Shown: in pieces, positions 1 to 5,990 of the stretch
Layout of the letters: each line of letters opens with the position of its first letter
Numbering within the stretch: position 1 is the first letter of the stretch
Assembly: GCA_030696545.1 (NCBI GenBank)
Contig: JAUYSA010000171.1
Location: 1 to 12,023, forward strand
DNA from: Hyphomonadaceae bacterium
GTDB lineage: Bacteria > Pseudomonadota > Alphaproteobacteria > Caulobacterales > Hyphomonadaceae
Reading direction: 5' to 3'
DNA length: 12,023 nucleotides
Notes under the pieces: model-generated
What the model saw: only the letters and a program-made list of their open reading frames with translations
What the model was told of the DNA's origin: nothing
The model's database searches: none
Translations under genes and position numbers: made by a program

Positions 1-915
1 CCCACCTTCCACTGCTTCGGCCTGACGGCCGGCGCGCTTCTCCCCCTGCTCGGCGGGATGCGCTCGGTGCTGCACCCCTCGCCGCTGCAAACCAAGCTGA
101 TCCCCAAGCGTGTCGAGGAAACCGGCGCCACCTTCCTCTTCGCCACCGACACCTTCCTCAACCAGTACATCCGCGCCTGCACCGGCAACGAACTCGGCAA
201 CCTCCGCTACGCCGTCTGCGGCGCCGAGCGCGTACGCGATGAAACCCGCCAGCTGGTTCGCCGCCGGTTCAATGTGGAACTGCTCGAAGGCTATGGCGCC
301 ACCGAAGCCGCTCCCGTCATCTCCGTGAACCAGCCCAGCCACAACCATCACGGCACGGTCGGCCGCATGCTTCCCGGTATGGAAGTCATGTTCGAGCCCG
401 TCCCCGGCATTGAAAAAGGCGGCCGCATGCTCGTCCGCGGCGCCAACGTGATGCAGGGCTATCTCTCGCCCTCAAAACCCGGCGAACTCCAACTCCTTCC
501 CTCCGGCTGGCACGACACCGGCGACATCGTGGTGCAGGACGATGAAGGCTACCTCACCATCAAGGGCCGCCTGAAGCGCTTCGCCAAGATCGGCGGCGAG
601 ATGGTCTCCCTCGCGGTCGCCGAGAACTGCGCCTCCACCCTCTGGCGTGACCACGAACACGCCGCCGCAGTCCTCCCGGACAAGCGCAAGGGCGAGCAGA
701 TCGTCCTTCTCACTACCTTCCCCAAGGCAGACCGCAGCGAGCTGCAACGCTGGGCACAGGACCACGGCGTCAACGAGCTCAGTCTGCCCCGCAAGATCTT
801 CCAGGTCCCGGCAATCCCCGTCCTCGGCACCGGCAAGATGGATATCGGTGGCGTTCAGAAGCTCGCGGCCGAGATCGCAGCCCGCAACGAGGCCGGCGCA
901 CAAGCGGCGGAATAA
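1..915 (+). CDS. AMP-binding acyl-ACP/acyl-CoA synthetase, C-terminal part (5' end outside window)
   Basis: The reading frame is open from base 1, so this is the 3' part of a larger gene; 304 codons are visible. It is an adenylate-forming enzyme, which activates a fatty acid with ATP to an acyl-adenylate and passes it to ACP or CoA. Visible core motifs are EGYGATEAAPVISVN (from visible codon 96), HDTGD (171-175) with its acidic residue for ATP ribose, the hinge region GRLKRFAKIGGEMVSL, and the C-terminal GTGK (276-279) carrying the catalytic lysine. The wording VGRMLPGMEV...EPVPGIEKGGRMLVRGANVMQGYL is very close to the synthetase half of Aas, the bifunctional lysophospholipid acyltransferase/acyl-ACP synthetase. 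Whether the acyltransferase half is fused upstream cannot be seen. An internal ATG at 58 is not the start, because homologous sequence (PTFHCFGLTAG) precedes it. The gene converges on lpdA with 84 bp between stop codons. Confidence 0.93.
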   Translation, partial: PTFHCFGLTAGALLPLLGGMRSVLHPSPLQTKLIPKRVEETGATFLFATDTFLNQYIRACTGNELGNLRYAVCGAERVRDETRQLVRRRFNVELLEGYGATEAAPVISVNQPSHNHHGTVGRMLPGMEVMFEPVPGIEKGGRMLVRGANVMQGYLSPSKPGELQLLPSGWHDTGDIVVQDDEGYLTIKGRLKRFAKIGGEMVSLAVAENCASTLWRDHEHAAAVLPDKRKGEQIVLLTTFPKADRSELQRWAQDHGVNELSLPRKIFQVPAIPVLGTGKMDIGGVQKLAAEIAARNEAGAQAAE

Positions 916-920
916 CCTCC

Positions 921-1000
921 ATTCCTAAGTCCCGTTAGGAATAACCCGCTTTCCTAAGTTTCATTAGGAATGAGGCCAATTCCTAATACGCATTAACGCT
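921..1000. repeat. Three tandem palindromes with 29-bp period between convergent genes
   Basis: Units are at 921-942, 950-971 and 979-1000. The first two consist of ATTCCTAA or TTTCCTAA, a 6-nt centre, then TTAGGAAT; the third has an intact left half ATTCCTAA but a decayed right half TTAACGCT that runs into the first base of the lpdA stop codon. Seven-base spacers (943-949 and 972-978) separate the units, giving exactly 29 bp from centre to centre. The stems are AT-rich and no T-run follows, so they are poor intrinsic terminators. A protein-binding array or a decayed small repeat are the alternatives. Confidence 0.9.
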
Positions 1001-2415
1001 CAGATGTGCAGCGGCCGCCCATAAGCGGCCAGCACGCTCTCATGCATCATCTCGCTCAACGTCGGATGCGGGAACACCGTCTCCATCAATTCCGCTTCCG
1101 TTAGCTCGCCCTGACGCGCGATGCAGTAGCCCTGGATCAGCTCCGTCACGCCCTCGCCCGCCATGTGCGCGCCCAGCAGCTCGCCGCTCTCTTCATCGAA
1201 GATCGTCTTCACGACCCCCTCGGGCTCGCCCAGCGCAATCGCCTTGCCATTCCCGATGAACGGGAACTTGCCGACCTTGATCTTCCGCCCGGAAGCCTTC
1301 GCCTTCTCCTCGGTCATGCCCACCGACGCCACCTGCGGATGCGAGTACGTGCACCCCGGCACATTCCACGGATCGAACTTGTGCGTCGGCGCCTTGCCGC
1401 CCATGCCTTCGACGACAATCACACCCTCATGCATCGCCTTGTGGGCCAGCCATGGCGGGCCCGTCACGTCGCCAATCGCATAGAGCCCCGGCACATTCGT
1501 CTTGCCGAACCCGTCCACGACGATGTGCGTCTTCTCCACCTTCACACCCAGCGCCTCGAGCCCGAGATTCTCGACATTCCCCACAATCCCCACGGCGAGG
1601 ATCACCTTGTCCGCCTTCAGCGTCTGCGCGCCTTCCTTGGTCGTCACCTCCGCCGTCGCAACACCCTTGTCCACCTTCAGCGACTTCACCTGCGCCGAAG
1701 TGAGAAACTTGATCCCCTGCTTGCCCAGCTGCTTCAGCATGAACGCGGAAATCTCCGCATCCTCCACCGGCAGGATGCGATCCAGCGCCTCCACCACCGT
1801 CACCTCGGCGCCCATCGTCCGATAGAAGCTCGCGAACTCGATCCCGATCGCGCCTGATCCGATCACCAGCAACTGCTTCGGCATCTCGGTCGGCACCATC
1901 GCCTCGCGATACGCCCACACCGTCTTGCCATCGACCTTCAAACCCGCATCCGGAATCTCGCGCGCCCGCGCGCCGGTCGCCAGCATCACATTCTTCGCGG
2001 TGTAAGTGCCCTCGCCCTTGCCCTTCTCGACAATCACCTTCGGGGCAGGAGTTCCCTTCTCCAGCCGGGCCGTCCCCACCAGCACATCGATCTTGTGCTT
2101 CTTCATCATGAACGTCACGCCGTTTGAAAGCTGCTGCGCCACACCCCGCGACCGCTTCACAACCGCATCCAGCAACACTTTCGGGCTCTCAACCGAAAGC
2201 CCGTAATCCTTCGCATGGGTGATGAGGTGAAACACCTCACTCGACCGCAGCAGAGCCTTCGTCGGAATACATCCCCAGTTGAGGCATATCCCGCCCAACT
2301 CCGCCCGCTCCACAATCGCGGTCTTCATCCCGAGCTGCGACGCCCGAATGGCCGCCACATACCCGCCCGGCCCAGAGCCGATGATGATGAGGTCGTAGGA
2401 TTTGGCGTCAGCCAT
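1000..2415 (-). CDS. lpdA: Dihydrolipoyl dehydrogenase (E3 of pyruvate dehydrogenase)
   Basis: This FAD-dependent flavoprotein reoxidises the dihydrolipoyl groups of the E2 component and reduces NAD+. It has 471 residues, the normal family length. The FAD-binding GSGPGG is at 13-18, the redox disulfide is C44 and C49 in GGICLNWGCIPTK, ATG at 146-148 belongs to the FAD domain, the NAD-binding GSGAIG is at 186-191, GLYAIGD ends at 316, and the catalytic His450/Glu455 pair lies in HPTLSE of the dimerisation domain. All key residues are present. The ATG at 2415 lies 9 bp after the stop of the lipoprotein gene, with a GAGAG-type ribosome site overlapping that stop, so it is read as the last gene of the pdh operon. 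Its position supports assignment to pyruvate dehydrogenase rather than to the 2-oxoglutarate complex. Confidence 0.98.
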   Translation of the reverse strand: MADAKSYDLIIIGSGPGGYVAAIRASQLGMKTAIVERAELGGICLNWGCIPTKALLRSSEVFHLITHAKDYGLSVESPKVLLDAVVKRSRGVAQQLSNGVTFMMKKHKIDVLVGTARLEKGTPAPKVIVEKGKGEGTYTAKNVMLATGARAREIPDAGLKVDGKTVWAYREAMVPTEMPKQLLVIGSGAIGIEFASFYRTMGAEVTVVEALDRILPVEDAEISAFMLKQLGKQGIKFLTSAQVKSLKVDKGVATAEVTTKEGAQTLKADKVILAVGIVGNVENLGLEALGVKVEKTHIVVDGFGKTNVPGLYAIGDVTGPPWLAHKAMHEGVIVVEGMGGKAPTHKFDPWNVPGCTYSHPQVASVGMTEEKAKASGRKIKVGKFPFIGNGKAIALGEPEGVVKTIFDEESGELLGAHMAGEGVTELIQGYCIARQGELTEAELMETVFPHPTLSEMMHESVLAAYGRPLHI

Positions 2416-2424
2416 TCAGCGCTC

Positions 2425-2811
2425 TCACGATTTGCGGGACTTCAGATCAGCCCAGGCCTTCTGGGCAGCGGCGGCATTCTTCTCGGTGCTGTCGAACAAC
2501 TCGACAGTGCAGACATATTCGTTCGGCGTATCACGCTCGGCCGCTTCGATCGTCGCAGCTTCCGCCTCAGCCTCACTCATCAGTCCGGCCGAAGCTCCCG
2601 CAGCCTTGAGGTCCGCCAGAAACGCGGTCTTCACCGCGATGTTCGGCTCACCGCATTTGGCTCCAAGCAACTCGCGATAGGTCAGCGGCGTCACGATCGG
2701 CTGAATGTCCGCCATGGTCAGATGCGCGGCCGGCGCGGGCGCCGGTGAGCATCCCGCCAGTGTCCCAATGCTCAGAACGAAAGCGCAGGATTTGCAAGCG
2801 ACCAGACTCAT
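2425..2811 (-). CDS. Small predicted lipoprotein of unknown function
   Basis: Starting at the ATG at 2811, the product has 128 residues. It opens with MSLVACKSCAFVLSIGTLAGCSPAPAPA: a short n-region, a hydrophobic stretch and a lipobox LAGC. This predicts signal peptidase II cleavage and lipid anchoring at the Cys, followed by a Pro/Ala-rich tether. The remainder is mostly helical and acidic/alanine-rich (SEAEAEAATIEAAERD), with two further cysteines (GAKCGEPN and EYVCTVE) that could pair in the periplasm. A longer reading frame reaches back to 2895, but that start would bury the lipobox and overlap the preceding gene. The 2811 start leaves 7 bp after that gene's stop and has an AAGGA about 11 bases upstream. 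The family is not recognised. It is co-directional and tightly packed between the small membrane protein and lpdA. Confidence 0.8.
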   Translation of the reverse strand: MSLVACKSCAFVLSIGTLAGCSPAPAPAAHLTMADIQPIVTPLTYRELLGAKCGEPNIAVKTAFLADLKAAGASAGLMSEAEAEAATIEAAERDTPNEYVCTVELFDSTEKNAAAAQKAWADLKSRKS

Positions 2812-2818
2812 CTCTTGC

Positions 2819-3043
2819 TCAATCCTTCGGTCGCCGGTCAGCAACATCTTTCGCTGTCCGGCGCACGCTCGCGCTGGACCAGATGAACCACACAACTCCG
2901 GCGCAGAGCAGAGCGGCCGCTATAACGATCCTGCCTGATCCGGACGGCAGCCCAAGTCCAAGAAAGAAAGCATCGCCGAACACAGCAAACGCCGATAGCC
3001 CCAAGGCCAGCGCGGCGATCACAATCTTCCAGCGAAGCGACAT
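2819..3043 (-). CDS. Small two-helix inner-membrane protein, unknown function
   Basis: This 74-residue protein begins with the ATG at 3043, which shares one base with the pdhC stop codon (TGATG), an arrangement typical of translational coupling. A GTG one codon earlier would add one residue. It has two hydrophobic segments, roughly residues 5-27 (WKIVIAALALGLSAFAVFG) and 38-57 (RIVIAAALLCAGVVWFIW), and a basic, charged tail (RRTAKDVADRRPKD) that by the positive-inside rule would face the cytoplasm. No catalytic motif is visible and the family is not recognised. It sits between pdhC and the lipoprotein gene on the same strand, so it is probably co-transcribed with the pdh genes. It is short, but the coupling, spacing and coherent hydrophobic pattern favour a real gene. 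Confidence 0.7.
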   Translation of the reverse strand: MSLRWKIVIAALALGLSAFAVFGDAFFLGLGLPSGSGRIVIAAALLCAGVVWFIWSSASVRRTAKDVADRRPKD

Positions 3044-4413
3044 CACAGCAGCATCGCCTCAGGCGTCTCGACAAACTGCTTGAAGCTCGCCAGCCACCGC
3101 GCACCTGTCGCGCCGTCCACCACGCGATGATCGCACGTCAGCGTCACCGTCATCATCGTCGCGACCACCACCTTGTCGTCCTTCACGACCGCGCGTTTCT
3201 CGCCCGCGCCGACTGACAGGATCATCCCCTCCGGCGGATTGATGATCGAGGCGAACTGACGAATGCCCATCATGCCGAGGTTCGAGATCGAGAACGTACC
3301 GCCCATGTATTCCTGCGGCTTCAGCTTCTTCTCGCGCGCCCGCGCCGCCAGGTCCTTCATCTCAGCCGCAATCTGCGCGAGCCCCTTGGTCTGCGCATCG
3401 CGCACCACCGGCGTGATCAGCCCGCCCTGAATCGCCACGGCCACCGATACATGCGCCGACTTGTGCTGCGCCACGCCCTTGTCCGTATAGCTGGCATTGG
3501 CGTCCGGATTCGCCATCAGCGCCATCGCGCACGCCTTGATCAGCATGTCGTTGACCGACACCTTCACGCCGGCCTTCTCGCCCGCCTCGTTGATCCGCAC
3601 CCGTGCCGACAGCAGGTGGTCGATCTCCAGATCGATCGTCAGCGGGAAGTGCGGCACCTGCATGAACGACTGCGTCAGCCGCCGCGCCGTGACTTTCCGC
3701 ACGCCATCCAGCGGGATCAGCTCATATGTATCCGGCGCATAGACCCGATCATCCAGCACCGCCGGCTCGATCAGGCTGACTTGACCACCGGGCGCCTGCC
3801 CGGCAGTCGGCCGCGCAGCAGCCGAACCCTTCGGCGCCTTCAGCACATCCGACTTCACGATCCGCCCATGCGGCCCGGAGCCCTTCAGCGCCAGCAGATC
3901 AACACCCTCCTGCTTGGCCAATCGCTTGGCCAGCGGCGAAGCCCTCATCCTGGGACCGCCGGGCGCCTGCCCGGCACTTGCAGCAACCACAGCCGGGGTC
4001 TGCTCATCTTCCCGCATTCCCCGCGAAGGCGGGGACCCAGAAGCCACAGCGGGACTCGCGGATACAGGCTGGACCCCCGCTTTCGCGGGGGACGCGGCTG
4101 ATGGAGTCTTCGCTTCAACGGCCGCCTTGGACGGAGCCTTCGTCCCATCATCACCCTTGGCCGGAGCCTCGCCCTCGCCATCCAGCTCAGCGATCACGGC
4201 GTTGACCTTCACCCCCTGCGCGCCTGCCGCAACGAGCAGCTTCGACACCACGCCCTCATCAACCGCCTCGACCTCCATGGTCGCCTTGTCGGTCTCGATC
4301 TCGGCAATGATATCGCCCGGCTTCACCTTGTCGCCGACCTTCACATGCCACTTGGCAAGGTTCCCCTCCTCCATCGTCGGCGACAGCGCAGGCATGGTGA
4401 TTGGAGTGGGCAT
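3043..4413 (-). CDS. pdhC: Dihydrolipoyllysine acetyltransferase (E2 of pyruvate dehydrogenase)
   Basis: E2 is the structural core of pyruvate dehydrogenase and transfers the acetyl group from its lipoyl arm to CoA. This one has 456 residues. A single lipoyl domain covers about 1-78 with the lipoylated Lys43 in ETDKATMEVEA. The E3-binding domain covers about 157-192 (RASPLAKRLAKQEGVDLLALKGSGPHGRIVKSDV, read in parts). The acetyltransferase domain runs from about 235 to the end, with His429 and Asp433 in DHRVVDG. The linker between lipoyl and E3-binding domains (about 80-156) is unusual because residues 108-132 are encoded by a palindromic repeat element. The peptide AGQAPGG appears at 147-153 and 204-210, flanking the E3-binding domain. 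The ATG at 4413 has GAGGAC at 4418-4423 as ribosome site and follows a 60-bp gap after the secreted unknown. Confidence 0.98.
   Translation of the reverse strand: MPTPITMPALSPTMEEGNLAKWHVKVGDKVKPGDIIAEIETDKATMEVEAVDEGVVSKLLVAAGAQGVKVNAVIAELDGEGEAPAKGDDGTKAPSKAAVEAKTPSAASPAKAGVQPVSASPAVASGSPPSRGMREDEQTPAVVAASAGQAPGGPRMRASPLAKRLAKQEGVDLLALKGSGPHGRIVKSDVLKAPKGSAAARPTAGQAPGGQVSLIEPAVLDDRVYAPDTYELIPLDGVRKVTARRLTQSFMQVPHFPLTIDLEIDHLLSARVRINEAGEKAGVKVSVNDMLIKACAMALMANPDANASYTDKGVAQHKSAHVSVAVAIQGGLITPVVRDAQTKGLAQIAAEMKDLAARAREKKLKPQEYMGGTFSISNLGMMGIRQFASIINPPEGMILSVGAGEKRAVVKDDKVVVATMMTVTLTCDHRVVDGATGARWLASFKQFVETPEAMLL
3788..3805. repeat. 18-bp repeat within pdhC, copy A
   Basis: CCGGGCGCCTGCCCGGCA occurs here and again, identically, at 3959-3976. 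Bases 1-16 form a perfect palindrome with a 6-bp stem and GCCT loop. Translated on the minus strand it gives AGQAPGG, just C-terminal to the E3-binding domain. Confidence 0.85.
3959..3976. repeat. 18-bp repeat within pdhC, copy B
   Basis: This is an identical second copy of the 18-bp palindrome at 3788-3805. It gives AGQAPGG immediately before the E3-binding domain (PRMRASPLAKRL). The two copies bracket that domain in the same orientation and reading frame. Confidence 0.85.
4019..4091. repeat. Palindromic repeat pair inserted in frame in the pdhC linker
   Basis: Two hairpins face each other. The left one, CCCCGCGAAGGCGGGG (4019-4034), is followed by ACCCAG; the right one, CCCCCGCTTTCGCGGGGG (4074-4091), is preceded by CTGGA. 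The right arm is the reverse complement of the left with about three mismatches over 22 bases. This architecture, and the minus-strand peptide SPAKAGVQ, match the dispersed CCCGCxxxxGCGGG repeats seen between genes in many proteobacteria. The pdhC frame stays open through the element. Confidence 0.85.
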
Positions 4414-4473
4414 CAGCGTCCTCGATCAGATTTCAAAGCCCACGCATCGTGCATGATGGGCGCTGGCTTGGCC

Positions 4474-5478
4474 TCACTGGCGATACTCTGCTTCCATCCG
4501 CCTTACCGCCTTCAGCCGATGCCCCTCAAATATCTCAGCCCGGGAAACGTTGCCTCTGCCGTTCTGCATCTGGTTGAGCTTATCTTGAGCGACCCCGGAG
4601 AGGGCTGTGTTGATCGCCACCATGTCCTTGGGGCTCATTCCGTATGAGAATCTTTCCATCTCACTCATTGTGAACCAGTCTCGAAGACGCAAGCTCTCCT
4701 CGACGATCAGTCCCTCTAGGCGCCAAGCATCGTCCTCATCGCCAATGGCGCCGAGGGAGCCGAGAACTGCCGACTCCAGCGAGAAGAGATAGCTGGCGGA
4801 TTCGCTTTCCAAATATTCCAGAAGCCCGGTTGCCATCAGCATTTTGTGGACCGGCGCAGACCTGTCATATTCCAGAGGTGGTCGCCGGATGGCTCGGCTA
4901 TTGTAGCGTTGGATGATGCTGGCAACTGCATCGCTCAAATACTTACGAATACGCTCTCCCCTATCGGCCACAGGCGCAAACTTCACTTCTCTGTAGCGCG
5001 CCACCTCAGGCAGTTGATGCGCCGCAATCAGGCCTTTGATCTCATCAGCGGTAAAATGCGGAGCCTCCGCGGAGGCAATGTCCTGAAGTGTGTTCTCGAA
5101 AGCCTCTTTGTACACTGGTACCGCAACGGCATCGAATTTTTTCTGCTGAGCGCCCGTAAACGACGCGACGCCAAGATGCTTCTTGACAGCGTCTTCCACG
5201 CGCTTCTTTTCATCATCAAAAGAGTACGTAACAGCTTGGGCGTCACCGACCAGCACCAGCAGTTCCTTGTAGAGCGATACATGCGCGGCGGTTGCTTTGG
5301 TGGTGTCGGCAGAAGCAGGCCAAGGCGCAACCAAAGCCAGAAGCAGGACCGCCCCGGCCACAAGCCAGCCCGCCACAAGGCCGCGATCCCTCTGAATCTC
5401 CGCCCAACCAACACACATGGAACGCTTACCCTCCCCCATCGTGGACGACATTGCAGGCATGGTGATCGAGATCGGCAT
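4474..5478 (-). CDS. Secreted protein of unknown function with a lipoyl-domain relic as leader
   Basis: The open frame begins at the ATG at 5478, overlapping the previous stop as TGATG, and encodes 334 residues. The first 17 residues, MPISITMPAMSSTMGEG, copy the start of PdhC (MPTPITMPALSPTMEEG; 12 of 17 identical), then the match ends with no lipoyl lysine. A second start, the ATG at 5418, has GGGGGAGGG (5429-5437) 10 bases upstream. It yields a 314-residue protein with a textbook signal peptide: MCVGWAEIQRDR, hydrophobic GLVAGWLVAGAVLLLALVAPW, then PASA before Asp. I think 5418 is the functional start, but 5478 cannot be excluded. The mature part is helical and charged; the stretch HFTADEIKGLIAAH faintly resembles DUF2059-type proteins. 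The family is otherwise not recognised. Its GC content is visibly lower than that of the pdh genes (about 52% against 62% on single hand-counted lines), suggesting transfer. Confidence 0.85.
   Translation of the reverse strand: MPISITMPAMSSTMGEGKRSMCVGWAEIQRDRGLVAGWLVAGAVLLLALVAPWPASADTTKATAAHVSLYKELLVLVGDAQAVTYSFDDEKKRVEDAVKKHLGVASFTGAQQKKFDAVAVPVYKEAFENTLQDIASAEAPHFTADEIKGLIAAHQLPEVARYREVKFAPVADRGERIRKYLSDAVASIIQRYNSRAIRRPPLEYDRSAPVHKMLMATGLLEYLESESASYLFSLESAVLGSLGAIGDEDDAWRLEGLIVEESLRLRDWFTMSEMERFSYGMSPKDMVAINTALSGVAQDKLNQMQNGRGNVSRAEIFEGHRLKAVRRMEAEYRQ
5419..5478 (-). other. Degenerate duplicate of the pdhC 5' end (lipoyl-domain relic)
   Basis: Aligned without gaps to the first 60 bases of pdhC (4413 downward), 46 of 60 bases match, falling off after about base 53. 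The similarity also extends a few bases upstream: AGGACAAGCTG before this ATG and AGGACGCTG before pdhC. pdhB, the other lipoyl-domain gene, starts MTDILMPALSP and is a poorer match, so pdhC is the likely source. Confidence 0.85.
5429..5437 (-). promoter_or_regulatory. Strong ribosome binding site inside the lipoyl relic
   Basis: GGGGGAGGG on the minus strand lies 10 bases before the ATG at 5418. It corresponds to the codons for GEG of the relic (EEG in pdhC) and would place the translation start right before the signal peptide. Confidence 0.5.
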
Positions 5479-5963
5479 CAGCTTGTCCTGGCTGCGTTGG
5501 CGGTAAGGTTTCGTTTCCAGCGGTCATACCCGAGCCTGCGCACGGCAAACCACTCGAAATGCTCCATGGCCTCAGGGTTGCGCTGCGCCTTGCGCAGGGC
5601 GCCGATGAAGTCGTGCGAATAGTCGTAAAGACGCAGCATCCGCGTCCGCATGGTGTTGCGGATCAGCGCTTCGTCCAGCGTATGATCGCGTATCGCCGCA
5701 CACACGAACTCGTGGAAATTAAGCGCCCGCCGGAAGTCGGGATCCACCGCCGCCATGTCAGGCGAAGGCGGTGGAGCGTTGCGCGCGCGATTGTCCATTT
5801 CATCCAGCAAGGCGGCAAAGTCGCCGGTGACATCGCTGGTCATCAGCATGTCGAAGGTATGCGTCTTTCGCGCAAGACGCCGCTGCTCGGCAGCCGCATA
5901 GATCCAGCCGATCGTGGCCAGCACGATTGAAGCAGCAACAAGAACCTGTTCAAGGGATGGCAT
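5478..5963 (-). CDS. Membrane-anchored protein, possibly DUF4760-like
   Basis: From the ATG at 5963 the product has 161 residues; a TTG at 5972 would add three. It begins with one membrane helix (about residues 5-24, EQVLVAASIVLATIGWIYAA), followed by a basic RRLARK that should hold the rest in the cytoplasm. The soluble part contains FDMLMTSDVTGDFAALLDEMD, then ALNFHEFVCAAIRDHTLDEALIRNTMRTRMLRLYDY and a Trp/Arg-rich end. This order (one helix, a helical region with a polar NFHEF-type motif, then LDE..I....) is reminiscent of DUF4760 proteins, but the assignment is from memory and weak. It starts 27 bp after pdhB and ends in a TGATG overlap with the next gene, so it is part of the operon. No enzyme motif is seen. 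Confidence 0.85.
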   Translation of the reverse strand: MPSLEQVLVAASIVLATIGWIYAAAEQRRLARKTHTFDMLMTSDVTGDFAALLDEMDNRARNAPPPSPDMAAVDPDFRRALNFHEFVCAAIRDHTLDEALIRNTMRTRMLRLYDYSHDFIGALRKAQRNPEAMEHFEWFAVRRLGYDRWKRNLTANAARTS

Positions 5964-5990
5964 GACGGTCAATCCAGAAAGGTTGAACTC

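Noticed and set aside
921..1000. CRISPR array
   Set aside because: The period is 29 bp in total with only 7-base spacers, three units and no cas genes; real spacers are much longer.
921..1000. Intrinsic bidirectional terminator for the synthetase gene and lpdA
   Set aside because: The stems are AT-rich 8-mers without T-runs, and three regularly spaced copies are not needed for termination. Not fully excluded.
2812..2895. Upstream extension of the lipoprotein gene
   Set aside because: It would overlap the preceding gene and place 28 residues before a clear lipoprotein signal peptide.
4414..4473. Attenuator hairpin before pdhC (GCCCA...TGGGC)
   Set aside because: Only 5 bp pair cleanly across a long loop and there is no T-run, so it is too weak to call.
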